A stretch of DNA of 64,000 bases from Muricoccus pecuniae (GCF_014199205.1 NZ_JACIJD010000022.1:1-64000); one strand, 5' to 3'; shown: positions 20,474-29,718, numbered from the stretch's first letter. Numbers and translations: made by a program. Notes: generated from the sequence alone by a model not told the origin.

Positions 20474-21025
20474 ATGGCCCTTTTCGGCCTTCTCCGCCGC
20501 CGCACGCATGAGCGGGCCGGCTTTGCCCTCTACACCGCGGCCGTCTCGGCAGCGCGCGACCCCGCGCTTTTCGGCGAGGAGGCCGTGCCCGATACGCTGG
20601 AGGGTCGCTTCGACATCATCGCCCTCTACGCCGCCCTGCTCGTCCGCCGGCTCCACCGCGACCCCGATCCTCGCGGCCCCGCCCTCGCCCAGGCCGTGTT
20701 CGACGCGATGTTCGCCGACATGGATATGAACCTGCGCGAGATGGGGGTGGGCGACATGTCCATCGGCAAGCGCGTGCGCGCCATGTGGGAGGCCTTCCAC
20801 GGCCGCGCGCTAGCTTATGAATCCGCGCTGGAGGCGGAGGATGGGGCGGCGCTGGAGGCGGCGCTGGCGCGCAACGTATGGTCCGGCGCCGCGCCGGAGG
20901 GAGCGGCCGGGCGACTGGCGCGCCACGCCCTGGCGCTTGACACCTCCCTCGCGGCCCAGCCCTTCGAGGGCTTCGTGGCCGGCCGCGCCGACTTCAAGGG
21001 GACCGATTTGGGGAGCGCCGCATGA
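20474..21025 (+). CDS. Ubiquinol-cytochrome c chaperone family protein
   Basis: A 183-residue helical protein of the CBP3/UQCC1 family that helps assemble cytochrome b into the bc1 complex. Typical blocks are LYTAAVSAARDPALFGE, DTLEGRFDII, LHRDPDPRGPALAQAVFDA and the MDMNLREMGVGDMSIGKRV segment. The ATG at 20474 gives the standard start MALFGLLRRR. It overlaps the YceD-family gene by ATGA. Confidence 0.9.
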   Translation: MALFGLLRRRTHERAGFALYTAAVSAARDPALFGEEAVPDTLEGRFDIIALYAALLVRRLHRDPDPRGPALAQAVFDAMFADMDMNLREMGVGDMSIGKRVRAMWEAFHGRALAYESALEAEDGAALEAALARNVWSGAAPEGAAGRLARHALALDTSLAAQPFEGFVAGRADFKGTDLGSAA

Positions 21026-21525
21026 AGCGCGAGTTCAGCCACCTCATCCGTCCCGCCGTCATCGGCGCCGAGGGCCGGACCGAGCGCCTCGAGGCCGGCC
21101 CGGCCGAGCGCGAGGCGCTGGCCGCGCGGCTCGGCATCATCGGGCTCGACTCGCTCTCGGCGGATTTGCGGCTCGCACCCGCCCCCGGCGGCGCCCTCCG
21201 CGCGCGGGGGACGATGCGCGCGGAGGTGGTGCAGGCCTGCGTCGTCACCCTCGACCCCGTGCCGCAGCGGGTGGAGGAGGAGATCGACTGGCGCATCCTG
21301 CCCCCCGGCGAGGAGCCCGGGGAGGAGCTGGACGAGGGGCCCGACGAGATCGAATCCGAGCCCGACGGCACGGTGGATCTCGGCGAGGCGCTGGCCCAGA
21401 GCCTAGCCCTGGCCCTCGACCCCTATCCCCGCGCCCCCGGGGCCTCCCTGCCCGAGGAAGCGACCGACGAGAGCGCCTCTCCCTTCGCTGCCCTGCGTGG
21501 CCTGAAGGGGGGGAATGCGCCGTAA
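21022..21525 (+). CDS. YceD/DUF177 family protein
   Basis: A 167-residue acidic protein of the YceD family, almost always found upstream of rpmF. It has QACVVTLDPVPQRVEEEIDW and, near the C-terminus, DGTVDLGEALAQSLALALDPYPRAPG. A role linked to 23S rRNA maturation has been described for this family in some bacteria and plants. It is coupled to the upstream chaperone gene and is followed by rpmF after ~96 bases. Confidence 0.9.
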   Translation: MKREFSHLIRPAVIGAEGRTERLEAGPAEREALAARLGIIGLDSLSADLRLAPAPGGALRARGTMRAEVVQACVVTLDPVPQRVEEEIDWRILPPGEEPGEELDEGPDEIESEPDGTVDLGEALAQSLALALDPYPRAPGASLPEEATDESASPFAALRGLKGGNAP

Positions 21526-21621
21526 CCCTTGCCCCGCGGGGGCACGGATGGTAAGGCGCGCGCCTCCCGAGAATCCCGTCCGTTCGCGTGACGTGTTGCA
21601 TCATAGAAAGGCCCGGCACCG

Positions 21622-21825
21622 ATGGCCGTTCCGAAGAGAAAAGTTTCGCCGTCCCGCCGTGGGATGCGCCGCAGCCACCATGCGCTCTCCCGCGAGGCCC
21701 ATGCGGACTGCCCGAACTGCGGCGAGCTGCGCCGCCCGCACAACGTCTGCTCCTCCTGCGGCTTCTATGACGGCCGCGAGGTCGTGGCCGCCGGCAAGCC
21801 GCTGAAGGCCGCCGTTCGCGCCTGA
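21622..21825 (+). CDS. rpmF: 50S ribosomal protein L32
   Basis: A 67-residue basic protein with the L32 start [20 protein letters not shown] and a zinc-ribbon: Cys30, Cys33, Cys43 and Cys46 (the Cys+ form). It lies between the YceD gene and plsX, as in most Proteobacteria. Confidence 0.97.
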   Translation: MAVPKRKVSPSRRGMRRSHHALSREAHADCPNCGELRRPHNVCSSCGFYDGREVVAAGKPLKAAVRA

Positions 21826-21869
21826 GCGACGACTACCACCCGTCCGACATAGCTGGGGGAGCGCCGAGA

Positions 21870-22934
21870 GTGGCCGCATCCGGGGCCGCAGGGCCGGCGG
21901 AGCGTTTCGCGCTCGCCGTCGACGCGATGGGGGGCGACCATGCCCCCGACGCCGTGCTGGACGGGTTGGAGCAGGCCGCGGAGCGTCACAAGGGCGCCCG
22001 CTTCCTGCTGGTGGGTGACGAGCCCCGGCTGAGGGCCGGGCTCGCCACGCGCCCGCGCGCGGCCGCTGCCTGCACGATCCGCCACACGCCGGACCACATC
22101 CCCGGCGACATGAAGCCTACGGCCGCGCTGCGCCTGCGCCGGGCCTCCATGCGCCTGGCGATCGACGCGGTGGCGGCGGGCGAGGCGGACGGAGTCGTCT
22201 CCGCCGGCAATACCGGCGCGCTGATGGCGCTCGCCAAGATCGTGCTCCGCACCATGCCCGAGATCGACCGGCCGGCGCTCGCCGCGATCGGCCCTTCGGC
22301 GCGGGGCGATGTCGTGCTGCTCGATCTCGGCGCGAACATCTCCTACGAGGTGCGGAACCTCGTCGAGTTCGCGGTGATGGGCGACGCCTTCGCCCGCGCC
22401 GTGCTCGGCCTGACGGCGCCGACCATCGGCCTCCTCAATGTCGGCTCTGAGGAGCTGAAGGGGGACGAGCGCATCCGGCAGGCGGCCGAGATCCTGCGCG
22501 AGAGCCATGTCGGCGCGAACTTCCACGGCTTCGTGGAGGGCCACGACATCACCGCCGGCACGGTGGACGTGGTGGTGACGGACGGCTTCACCGGCAATGT
22601 CGCGCTGAAGACGGGGGAGGGGGCGCTGAAGCTCGTCGGCAGCCTGCTCCGCCAGGTCTTCAACTCCTCCATTCCCGCGCGGCTCGGCTACCTCCTGGCC
22701 CGCCCGGCGCTCGACCGGCTGCGGCAGTGGATGGATCCCCGGCGCTACAACGGCGCCGTCCTCATCGGATTGAACGGCGTGGTGGTGAAGAGCCATGGCG
22801 GGACCGACGCGCTCGGCTTCGCCCACGCCGTGGACGTGGCAATGGACATGGTGACGCACGGCTTCACGGACCGCATCCGCACGGGCGTCGCCCTGCTGAG
22901 CCAGAAGCAGCCTTCGCAGGTCGTGGCCGGCTGA
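21870..22934 (+). CDS. plsX: Phosphate acyltransferase PlsX
   Basis: Converts acyl-ACP to acyl-phosphate at the membrane surface for phospholipid synthesis. The 354-residue protein has AVDAMGGDHAP, SAGNTGALMALAK, LDLGAN, NVGSEELKGDE and VTDGFTGNVALKTGEG, all PlsX hallmarks. The start is GTG 21870. Its stop shares a base with the fabH ATG. Confidence 0.95.
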   Translation: MAASGAAGPAERFALAVDAMGGDHAPDAVLDGLEQAAERHKGARFLLVGDEPRLRAGLATRPRAAAACTIRHTPDHIPGDMKPTAALRLRRASMRLAIDAVAAGEADGVVSAGNTGALMALAKIVLRTMPEIDRPALAAIGPSARGDVVLLDLGANISYEVRNLVEFAVMGDAFARAVLGLTAPTIGLLNVGSEELKGDERIRQAAEILRESHVGANFHGFVEGHDITAGTVDVVVTDGFTGNVALKTGEGALKLVGSLLRQVFNSSIPARLGYLLARPALDRLRQWMDPRRYNGAVLIGLNGVVVKSHGGTDALGFAHAVDVAMDMVTHGFTDRIRTGVALLSQKQPSQVVAG

Positions 22935-23887
22935 TGATCCGTTCCGTCATCGCCGGCACGGGCGGCTACCTGCCCGCGCGCAGCCTCTCCAACGACGAGC
23001 TGGCGGCCGAATACAACCTCGACACCTCCGATGCCTGGATCAGCGAGCGCACGGGCATCCGCCGCCGCCATATGGCCGCCCCGGGCGAGACCACCGCCGA
23101 CATGGGGGCGGCCGCCTGCCGCGAGGCCCTGGCGCGGGCGGGGGCGGACGCTTCCGAGGTCGATGCGATCATCCTCGCCACCGCGACGCCCGACTCCGCC
23201 TTCCCCTCCACCGCGACGCGGGTGCAGGAGAAGCTGGGCATCCGGCAGGGCTTCTCCTTCGACATCTCGGCGGCCTGCACGGGGTTCATCTACGCCCTGG
23301 GCGTGGCCGACTCGATGATCCGCACGGGCGCCTGCCGCTCCGCCCTGGTGGTGGGGGCCGAGGCCTTCACCCGCATCCTCGACTGGTCGGACCGCGGCAC
23401 CTGCGTCCTCTTCGGGGACGGTGCCGGCGCGGTGCTGCTGCGCGCCACCGAGGTGGCCGGGGAGGGGACCGATTCGGGCATCCTCTCCACCCATCTCCAC
23501 TCGGATGGCCGGCACGGCGACATCCTGCAGGTCGAGGGCGGCCTCGTCCGCATGGCCGGGCGCGAAGTCTTCCGGCACGCCGTCTCCAAGCTCGCCTCCG
23601 CGGTGGATGAGGCGCTCAAGGCGAACGGGCTCGACCAGACCGACGTGCAGTGGCTCGTCCCGCACCAGGCGAATGCCCGGATCATCGACGCGATGGGCCG
23701 CAAGCTGGGCCTACCGCCGGAGCGGGTGGTGGTGACGGTGGACCGCCACGCGAACACCTCCGCCGCCTCCATCCCGCTCGCCCTGGCCGATGCCACGCGG
23801 GACGGGCGCATCGGCGCCGGCGACCTCGTGCTGATGGAAGCCATCGGTGGCGGGCTGACCTGGGGCGCGGCGCTGGCGCGCTTCTAG
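22934..23887 (+). CDS. fabH: 3-oxoacyl-ACP synthase III
   Basis: Starts fatty-acid synthesis by condensing an acyl-CoA primer with malonyl-ACP. The 317-residue protein keeps the Cys-His-Asn triad: Cys115 in SAACTGFIY, His244 in VPHQANARI and Asn274 in RHANTSAAS. It overlaps plsX by one base, the usual plsX-fabH pair. Confidence 0.96.
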   Translation: MIRSVIAGTGGYLPARSLSNDELAAEYNLDTSDAWISERTGIRRRHMAAPGETTADMGAAACREALARAGADASEVDAIILATATPDSAFPSTATRVQEKLGIRQGFSFDISAACTGFIYALGVADSMIRTGACRSALVVGAEAFTRILDWSDRGTCVLFGDGAGAVLLRATEVAGEGTDSGILSTHLHSDGRHGDILQVEGGLVRMAGREVFRHAVSKLASAVDEALKANGLDQTDVQWLVPHQANARIIDAMGRKLGLPPERVVVTVDRHANTSAASIPLALADATRDGRIGAGDLVLMEAIGGGLTWGAALARF

Positions 23888-23893
23888 CCCCCC

Positions 23894-23954
23894 CGACTCA
23901 CCTCGGCATTTCGGCAACACTGCGTGCCGGAGTCCACAGTTAGCCGGTGAGTCG
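23894..23954. repeat. 9-bp inverted repeat between fabH and ihfA
   Basis: CGACTCACC (23894-23902) is repeated in inverse as GGTGAGTCG (23946-23954), with a 43-base spacer in which three further base pairs can form. It could terminate the fabH transcript or mark the ihfA promoter region. There is no T-run. Confidence 0.4.
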
Positions 23955-24016
23955 ATTGACGGCCCCCCTCTCCCGGCGGTCCAATCCCCCCTGTCGGCGA
24001 GAGGGGGCATGGCCGC

Positions 24017-24325
24017 TTGAACACCATCACCCGCGCGCAGCTGGCCGAGGCGATCTACATGCAGGTCGGCCTCTCCCGGAACGAGAGCGCGGCCCTGCTC
24101 GAGGACGTGCTGAACCGTATCTCCACCACGCTGGAGAGTGGCGAGGCGGTGAAGCTCTCGGCCTTCGGCACCTTCTCGGTGCGCCAGAAGGCCCAGCGGA
24201 TCGGGCGTAACCCTAAGACGGGCGTGGAGGTGCCGATCACCCCGCGTCGCGTCCTCTCCTTCCGCGCCAGCCAGGTGCTGAAGGCCCGGATCAACGGCGA
24301 GACGCCGCCCCGGGGCGAGGACTGA
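24017..24325 (+). CDS. ihfA: Integration host factor subunit alpha
   Basis: DNA-bending protein of the HU/IHF family, which works as a heterodimer with IhfB. The 102-residue protein has the N-terminal [18 protein letters not shown] helix pair, [14 protein letters not shown], and the arm motif [12 protein letters not shown]. The start is TTG 24017 (MNTITRAQ), since no ATG is suitably placed. The ihfA-merR order is conserved in alphaproteobacteria. Confidence 0.94.
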   Translation: MNTITRAQLAEAIYMQVGLSRNESAALLEDVLNRISTTLESGEAVKLSAFGTFSVRQKAQRIGRNPKTGVEVPITPRRVLSFRASQVLKARINGETPPRGED

Positions 24326-24336
24326 GCAGGAGGGCG

Positions 24337-24795
24337 ATGAGCGGCATGAGCGTGCTTGGCGAGTTCACTCCGAACCAGCCCGAGGCCATGAGCGAGGGCG
24401 GGGCCGACGCGACGACTCGTCGCAAGTCCCCCAATGCCTTCCGCACGATCAGCGAGGTGGCGGAGGACCTCCACATCCCGCAGCACGTGCTACGCTTTTG
24501 GGAGACGAAGTTCCCTCAGCTCAAGCCGCTGAAGCGGGGAGGGGGGCGCCGCTACTACCGGCCGGAGGACATCAACCTGCTGCGCCGGATCGGCGACCTG
24601 CTCTACACCCAGGGCTACACGATCAAGGGCGTGCAGCGCCTCCTGCGCGAGGGTGGCCTTGAGGGCGTCGAGAGCGCGGCCGAGGGAGAGGAGAGCCCCG
24701 TCCCCGAAATCCCGTCCGAGGCCGCCGAGCTGCGCGCCTGCCTGGACGAGCTGGAGAGCATCGCCGCTGCCCTGCGCGCCCTGGCCGCGCGCTGA
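24337..24795 (+). CDS. MerR family transcriptional regulator
   Basis: A 152-residue regulator with a MerR winged helix at about 33-105: [27 protein letters not shown] is the helix-turn-helix and [18 protein letters not shown] the wing. A short C-terminal helix follows but there are no metal-binding Cys residues. AGGAGGG precedes the ATG at 24337. Its target is unknown; its place after ihfA suggests a housekeeping role. Confidence 0.92.
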   Translation: MSGMSVLGEFTPNQPEAMSEGGADATTRRKSPNAFRTISEVAEDLHIPQHVLRFWETKFPQLKPLKRGGGRRYYRPEDINLLRRIGDLLYTQGYTIKGVQRLLREGGLEGVESAAEGEESPVPEIPSEAAELRACLDELESIAAALRALAAR

Positions 24796-24875
24796 GCGCG
24801 GATTTCACCTCTTCCGGCAAAATCCTGTGGAGCGGGGTTGAGGCGCCTGCGGGCGGGTGCTAGACCCCGCGGCAA

Positions 24876-24952
24876 CGGAGCGTAGCGCAGTCTGGTAGCG
24901 CACCAGTCTGGGGGACTGGGGGTCGTGGGTTCGAATCCCGCCGCTCCGACCA
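24876..24952 (+). tRNA. tRNA-Pro (GGG)
   Basis: A 77-nt cloverleaf: acceptor CGGAGCG pairs with CGCTCCG, the D-loop is AGTCTGGTAGCGC, the anticodon stem CCAGT/ACTGG encloses the loop CTGGGGG (anticodon GGG), and the T-arm has GGTTCGAATCC. The encoded CCA end is at 24950-24952, followed by a run of seven T. The 3' end abuts an integrase remnant, so it probably served as an attachment site. Confidence 0.96.
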
Positions 24953-25025
24953 TTTTTTTGCTAGCGATCTCAGCGGTTTACGAGAGCGGGTGGTCCTTCC
25001 GACGCCGCGATTTTTACAGGCTATT

Positions 25026-25498
25026 TTACAGTTCAGTTGCGGCGTCAGTCCCGGTAGCCGCGGGCGCCCCTTCTCCATTCGCCTGCCCACCCTGCAGCAG
25101 CACGAAGCCGCGGCGGATAGAGCCGCTTCGCTCTACGAGCAGATCCATGGCGCCGAGCGCCATTTGACGGTTCCGCGGCAGGTAGTGCTCCAGGATCTTC
25201 TGCGTCTGCTCGATCGAATGGCCCGAGATGGCCGCGATCTGGGGCACGGTGGCTCCGGCCTCAGCGAGGCGGACCATCGACGTCCGGCTGAGGTCCCGGA
25301 ACTGCAGGTTGTCCGGCAAGCCCGCCTCGATCCGGGCGGAGCTGAAGGCCCGGGCAAAGTTGTGCAGGCCCCAGGCCCGACCCGTAGGCGAGGGCGCGAT
25401 GAGGTTGCTCTTGCCATGCAAGCGGTGGCGATCTCCGCCTTCAGGGGCGGGTGAAGCGACACCCGGAGCGGCTGCTTCGTCTTCCGCTGCCGTAGCAT
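25026..25498 (-). pseudogene. Tyrosine recombinase/integrase, truncated and frameshifted
   Basis: The minus strand encodes the C-terminal catalytic part of a phage-type integrase. LRQRKTKQPLRVSLHPPLKAEI is in one frame (25498 to ~25418), then HGKSNLIAPSPTGRAWGLHN onward is in another, so a frameshift lies near 25420. The rest contains FRDLSRTSMV (the region of the second catalytic Arg), ISGHS and the ILEHYLP Tyr motif. The 5' part is missing where an IS3 fragment begins at ~25500. It ends 74 bases from the tRNA-Pro 3' end, as expected for an integrase of a tRNA-inserted element. Confidence 0.75.
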
Positions 25499-25511
25499 GA
25501 CCCAGAGAACC

Positions 25512-26090
25512 TTTCGGCTCCTGTACCGGCCGCCAGCCCAAACGGGGACGGCGCTGGCTTAAAATGGATCCTGCCAGCGTTTGCGGCCAGAGCGGCCGAA
25601 CCATGTCGCGGCCTATGACTTCTTGGAGGACCGCACGCGGGACGGGCGCAAGTTCCGCATGCTGAACGTGGTGGACGAGTTCACCCGCGAGTGCCTGGCC
25701 ATCCGCGTGGGCCGCCAGTTCAAGGACGCCAACGTCACCGACGTGCTGTCCGACCTGTTCATCCTGGGCGACCTACCGGGCAATATTTGTTCGGACAACG
25801 GGCCTGACTTCGCAGCCACGGCCGTGAGGGGCTGGATCGGCGGGGTGGGCGCGAGCACGGCAATCGTCGAGCCCGGTAGCCCCTGGGGGAACGGCTATTT
25901 CGAGAGCGTCAACGGCAAGCTCCGCGATGGGCTGCTCAACACGGAGGTGTTCAACACGCTCACCGAGGCCAAGGTTCTGATCGAGGGGTGGAGTCGGCAT
26001 TACAATATCGTCCGCCCGCGCCTGAGACCGTACCGAACGCACCTCGAACGATCACCAGCCAGCCAAAGCGTCTCTGCCTCAGCCCAACCC
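25512..26090 (+). mobile_element. IS3-family transposase (OrfB) fragment
   Basis: RPERPNHVAAYDFLEDRTRDGRKFR, NVVDEFTREC, CSDNGPDF and the PGSPWGNGYFESVNGKLRDGLLN block are those of the IS3-family integrase core, with the DDE residues Asp, Asp and Glu visible. Upstream, QPKRGRRWL is in a different frame, so a frameshift lies near 25561. After RHYNIVRP the reading no longer follows the family, so the 3' end is also lost. No terminal inverted repeats are evident. It is a decayed copy that interrupts the integrase remnant. Confidence 0.75.
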
Positions 26091-26384
26091 CTGCCGATGC
26101 GCCATGAACATCTGGCGCGGAGCACCTCGTGGGGCTTGTTAGTCGGAGCGGTGAGAACCTACCTCACTGACCCCTCCTCTGGAAATCCTATTTTAGTGCA
26201 TTCATCAAAAAAAATATTAATTCATCGATGTCGAGATATTTTTGATATTATTTTGCTTAAAATAAATATCCTATTAGTCGATTGATCTCGAAAATTTGAT
26301 GCCTTATAACATCACAATTGCGAGAGTTACTGCGGTTCAGTCGCGAGGGCTCGCCGTCAAACGGGCGAGAAATGGGGGAAGTTG
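26091..26384. other. AT-rich leader upstream of the RpfF-like gene
   Basis: No gene is supported here. From about 26180 to 26310 the sequence is strongly AT-rich (runs such as CATCAAAAAAAATATTAATT), unlike anything else in the window. It probably contains the promoter of the DSF-synthase gene and perhaps a nucleoid-protein binding region. Confidence 0.5.
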
Positions 26385-27308
26385 ATGGCCTATATCGCGC
26401 ATGTCGCTGCTGAAACGGCGCGCTTCTCGGCGTGCGAACTGACGCCCGTCAGAGCCACCACGCCTATCCCGGTTTCCTTGAACTACGAGAATCTTCGGGG
26501 TGAGCTGGATGCGGAGAGCGCAATCTGGTGGGCGCGCATGGCCCCGCTCGGCCGACCCAGCTTCACCAACGGCCTGCTGCGCGACATTGACAGGATGCAT
26601 GCCGACCTGACGAACGTCATGCGGGCCGCGCCGGATGCCGTGCGGCACGTGGTGCTCGGCTCCTCCGTCCACGGCATTTATAATCTCGGGGGCGACCTCG
26701 CTCTTTTCGCACAGCTTATCCGTGCGGGAGACCTCGATGGACTGCGCCACTACGGGCATGTCGCGGTCGAGGCGATCCACCGCAACCACACCGCCTTTGG
26801 CCTGCCCGTGACCACCATCGCCCTCGTTCAGGGCGACGCCCTCGGTGGGGGTTTCGAGTGCGCGCTCGCCCATGACGTGATCGTCGCCGAGCGGAGCGCG
26901 AAGTTCGGCCTGCCGGAGGTGCTGTTCAACCTCTTCCCCGGCATGGGCGCGTACTCGTTTCTCTCCCGCCGGATCGGCCGTGTGGCGGCCGAGCGCATGA
27001 TCCTCTCGGGCAAGATGTACGGCGCCGCGGAGCTGCACGGGATGGGGCTCGTTGACGTGCTGGCCGAGGACGGCGAGGGCGAGGAGGCAGTGCGAGAGTA
27101 TGTCGAGCGCACGGGGCGCCGCTTCAACGCCCATCGCGCGCTCTTCGAGACCCGTCGGCGCGTGGAGCCCGTGACCCTCGATGAGCTGCGCCATGTCGTG
27201 GATGGCTGGGCTGAGGCGGCGCTGAAGCTCGGCGAGGCCGATCTCCGCAAGATGTTGCGTCTCGCCGGCGCGCAGGACCGTCGCGTGGCGGGTTCCCCGG
27301 CCCGCTGA
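26385..27308 (+). CDS. rpfF: DSF synthase, RpfF-like crotonase
   Basis: Crotonase-fold enzyme of the RpfF family, which in Xanthomonas makes the cis-2-unsaturated fatty-acid signal DSF from acyl-ACP by dehydration and thioester cleavage. The 307-residue protein keeps FTNGLLRDI, YNLGGDLALFAQLIRAGD and the block from 148 to 192. The two glutamates needed for DSF synthesis are present as Glu158 in ALGGGFECA and Glu178 in GLPEVLF. These features separate it from ordinary enoyl-CoA hydratases. I use ATG 26385 (a TTG precedes it directly), with GGGGGAAG upstream. It converges with the hybrid kinase gene, stop to stop with 7 bases between, as in rpf loci where the pair is linked. Confidence 0.88.
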   Translation: MAYIAHVAAETARFSACELTPVRATTPIPVSLNYENLRGELDAESAIWWARMAPLGRPSFTNGLLRDIDRMHADLTNVMRAAPDAVRHVVLGSSVHGIYNLGGDLALFAQLIRAGDLDGLRHYGHVAVEAIHRNHTAFGLPVTTIALVQGDALGGGFECALAHDVIVAERSAKFGLPEVLFNLFPGMGAYSFLSRRIGRVAAERMILSGKMYGAAELHGMGLVDVLAEDGEGEEAVREYVERTGRRFNAHRALFETRRRVEPVTLDELRHVVDGWAEAALKLGEADLRKMLRLAGAQDRRVAGSPAR

Positions 27309-27315
27309 GGCAGCC

Positions 27316-29718
27316 CTACCCGGCCCGCGCCTCCTCAAGCGCCGCCCGGACACGATCGAACTCGTCGGCGATGGCGGCCGCGTCTCCCCGTGCCCTTGCC
27401 CGCAGATCCACGCCGGAGAGGCGCTGCGCCTCGCGGCAGAGCGCGTGGAGGCGCACCGCGCCGATGTTGGCAGAGATGCTGCAGAGCGCGTGCGCCTGGC
27501 GGCGGAAGGCAACGCCATCGAGAGTGCCGGCCGCGGCCGACAGTTCTTCCAGGATCTGCATGCCCTCCGAGAGGAAATCCTCGGCAACCTCCGCCACGAA
27601 AGTCTCGCCGCCGAGGCTGACGAGGCGTGCGGTCACCTCGGGGTCCAGGACCGGGGAGGGCGGCGGTCTGGCCGGCGCGGGGGCCTCGGGGGAGGCGGGC
27701 GCGTCGGAAACGAAGCGACGGATCGCCTCCAACAACGCCTCGGGCTCGACCGGCTTCGTGATCACCCCATCCATCCCGACATCGAGGCAGCGCGCGCGTG
27801 TCTCCGGCGTCGCGTCCGCCGTAAGGCCGAGGATCGGTAGCCGGGGCCCGTCGCCGACCTCGCTGAAGCGGTGAAGCTTGGTGGCCTCGATCCCGTCCAT
27901 CACCGGCATGTTCACATCGATCAGGACGAGGTCGTAGGGGCGCTCGGCATCCGCCAGGGCGTCCAGCGCCGCCTCTCCGTCATTCACCAGCACGGCATCG
28001 TGACCGGCGCGCTCGAGGATGCGCGCGACGACCTTGCGGTTCACCTGGTTGTCGTCAGCGACGAGGAGGCGCAGCCGGGGCCCCGCCGCCTCGCGCACGG
28101 GTTCCGGCCGCGCGGTCTCCAGCGTTGCACCCGCCATGTGGAGGGTTCGGACCAAGTCCTGCGCCGTGCCATCCAGCGGCACGACCCCGCCGGCCCAGCG
28201 CGCCGCGCCGCGCGGCAGGCCGGTGTCCCCCGGCGGACCGATCAGCACGACCGGGCGCTTCCCCCATGCGGGCGGGGCCAGGCCGGGCCCGTCCGGCGCG
28301 GGCTGCAAGGGTAGGAGCCCGGCCTCCGCCAGCAGGGGGAGGGACTCCGCCTGGGCCGGCTCCGTCACGCGGCTCGTGGTGATGCCGGCCCTCTCCAGCG
28401 CCGTGGCGAGGCGCGCCGCGACCGCCTCCGAGGCCAGCAGCGCCACCCGGCCGCCCGGGGCGGCGCTGCCGGCCGGGGCATCAATGCGCGCGGCGTCGAT
28501 CGTGAACCAGAAAGTCGAGCCTTGGCCGGGCGCGCTCTCAACCCCCATCTCGCCGCCGAGCAGCGTGACCAGCCGCCGGCAGATCGCAAGACCCAGCCCC
28601 GTTCCGCCGAAGCGGTTGATGATGCTCGCGTCAGCCTGGGTGAAGCTCTCGAAGATCCGGCCCTGGGCTTCCGGGGCGATGCCGATCCCGGTGTCGGACA
28701 CCTCGAAGCGCAGCCGCACCTGCCCTGGCCCGACGGGGTCGCCCCGGACGCCGACCGATACGCCGCCCGCTTCGGTGAATTTGAGCGCGTTGGCGCCTAG
28801 ATTGATGAGGATCTCGCGCAGGTGCCGGCGGTCCGCGCGAACCATCTCGGGCGTGCCTGCCGCCCAGTGCAGCCCGAAGGCGAGGCCGCGCTCCTCGGCC
28901 TGGGAAGCGAAGAGCCGCCTGAGGTCGAGCAGCAGCTCCGCCACGCTGAAGGGCTCCAGATCGACCCTCATCCGCCCGGTTTCGATGCGCGAGAGGTCGA
29001 GCAGGTCGTCGACGAGGGCGAGCTGCGCGCGCGCGGCGGCGAGGATCGTGGCCGCCATGTCGCGCTGATCCGTGTCCAGCCGTGACTGGTGCAGGAGGTC
29101 GCCCATCCCGACGATCGCGTTCAGGGGCGTGCGGAGCTCGTGGCTGACGGAGGCGAGGAACAGGCTTTTCGCCCGATTCGCCGCCTCAGCCGCGCTGCGC
29201 GCGTCCGACAGCTTGCGGATGAGCGAGCCCGCATAGAGCGGCAGGACCACGAAGCCGCCGAGCAGGCCGGCCGCGAGATGCGGCTGACTCCGCCAGAAGG
29301 GTGTCAGGACGGTAACGACGGCGAAGCCCGCCACCCCAACCGCCGTCGCCGCCCGGAGCCAAGGGAGGCCGAAGCGGAAGCCGTTGCCGAAGATGATCCA
29401 GAGATAGATGGCCACGAAGGCCGAGTGATCCTCCCCGCCGATCTGCAGGTACCAGGAGAGGCAGCCGACATCGAGCAGGAGCGCCGCCCCGCGTCGGGGC
29501 GTGGAGATGCCGGGGAAGGCGAGGATGTGGGCGAAGACAGCAGCGGCGGCCGCGCACCAGACACCGACCGCGAGCAGCGCGGCCTGTGGGTCAGGGCTGG
29601 GGAAGAGGTACTGGCAGATCAGCAGGAGGACCGCGAAGCCGAGCCGGTTGAGGCTCATCTCGTGCTCGGAGTCCGGGCGGCCCCGCAGGCGGGCCAAACC
29701 CTCCCGCAGGCCGAGCAT
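27316..29718 (-). CDS. rpfC: RpfC-like hybrid sensor histidine kinase
   Basis: Membrane sensor expected to detect DSF and start a phosphorelay. Order in the 800 residues: a short cytoplasmic N-terminus, about five hydrophobic helices (25-165), HisKA with His193 in SVSHELRTPLNA, HATPase with NALKFTEAGG, DTGIGI and GGTGLGLAI, a weak receiver-like domain (~424-535) without acidic pocket, a true receiver with Asp601 in VLIDVNMPVMDG and Lys655, and an HPt domain with His743 in QAHALCSISANIGA. The architecture and the linked synthase gene point to RpfC. It starts five bases after the upstream receiver-PAS gene, so both belong to one transcript. Signal specificity is inferred, not shown. Confidence 0.85.
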   Translation of the reverse strand: MLGLREGLARLRGRPDSEHEMSLNRLGFAVLLLICQYLFPSPDPQAALLAVGVWCAAAAAVFAHILAFPGISTPRRGAALLLDVGCLSWYLQIGGEDHSAFVAIYLWIIFGNGFRFGLPWLRAATAVGVAGFAVVTVLTPFWRSQPHLAAGLLGGFVVLPLYAGSLIRKLSDARSAAEAANRAKSLFLASVSHELRTPLNAIVGMGDLLHQSRLDTDQRDMAATILAAARAQLALVDDLLDLSRIETGRMRVDLEPFSVAELLLDLRRLFASQAEERGLAFGLHWAAGTPEMVRADRRHLREILINLGANALKFTEAGGVSVGVRGDPVGPGQVRLRFEVSDTGIGIAPEAQGRIFESFTQADASIINRFGGTGLGLAICRRLVTLLGGEMGVESAPGQGSTFWFTIDAARIDAPAGSAAPGGRVALLASEAVAARLATALERAGITTSRVTEPAQAESLPLLAEAGLLPLQPAPDGPGLAPPAWGKRPVVLIGPPGDTGLPRGAARWAGGVVPLDGTAQDLVRTLHMAGATLETARPEPVREAAGPRLRLLVADDNQVNRKVVARILERAGHDAVLVNDGEAALDALADAERPYDLVLIDVNMPVMDGIEATKLHRFSEVGDGPRLPILGLTADATPETRARCLDVGMDGVITKPVEPEALLEAIRRFVSDAPASPEAPAPARPPPSPVLDPEVTARLVSLGGETFVAEVAEDFLSEGMQILEELSAAAGTLDGVAFRRQAHALCSISANIGAVRLHALCREAQRLSGVDLRARARGDAAAIADEFDRVRAALEEARAG

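Noticed and set aside
26385-27308. Ordinary enoyl-CoA hydratase
   Set aside because: The linked RpfC-type kinase and the RpfF-specific blocks around both glutamates fit the DSF synthase clade better.
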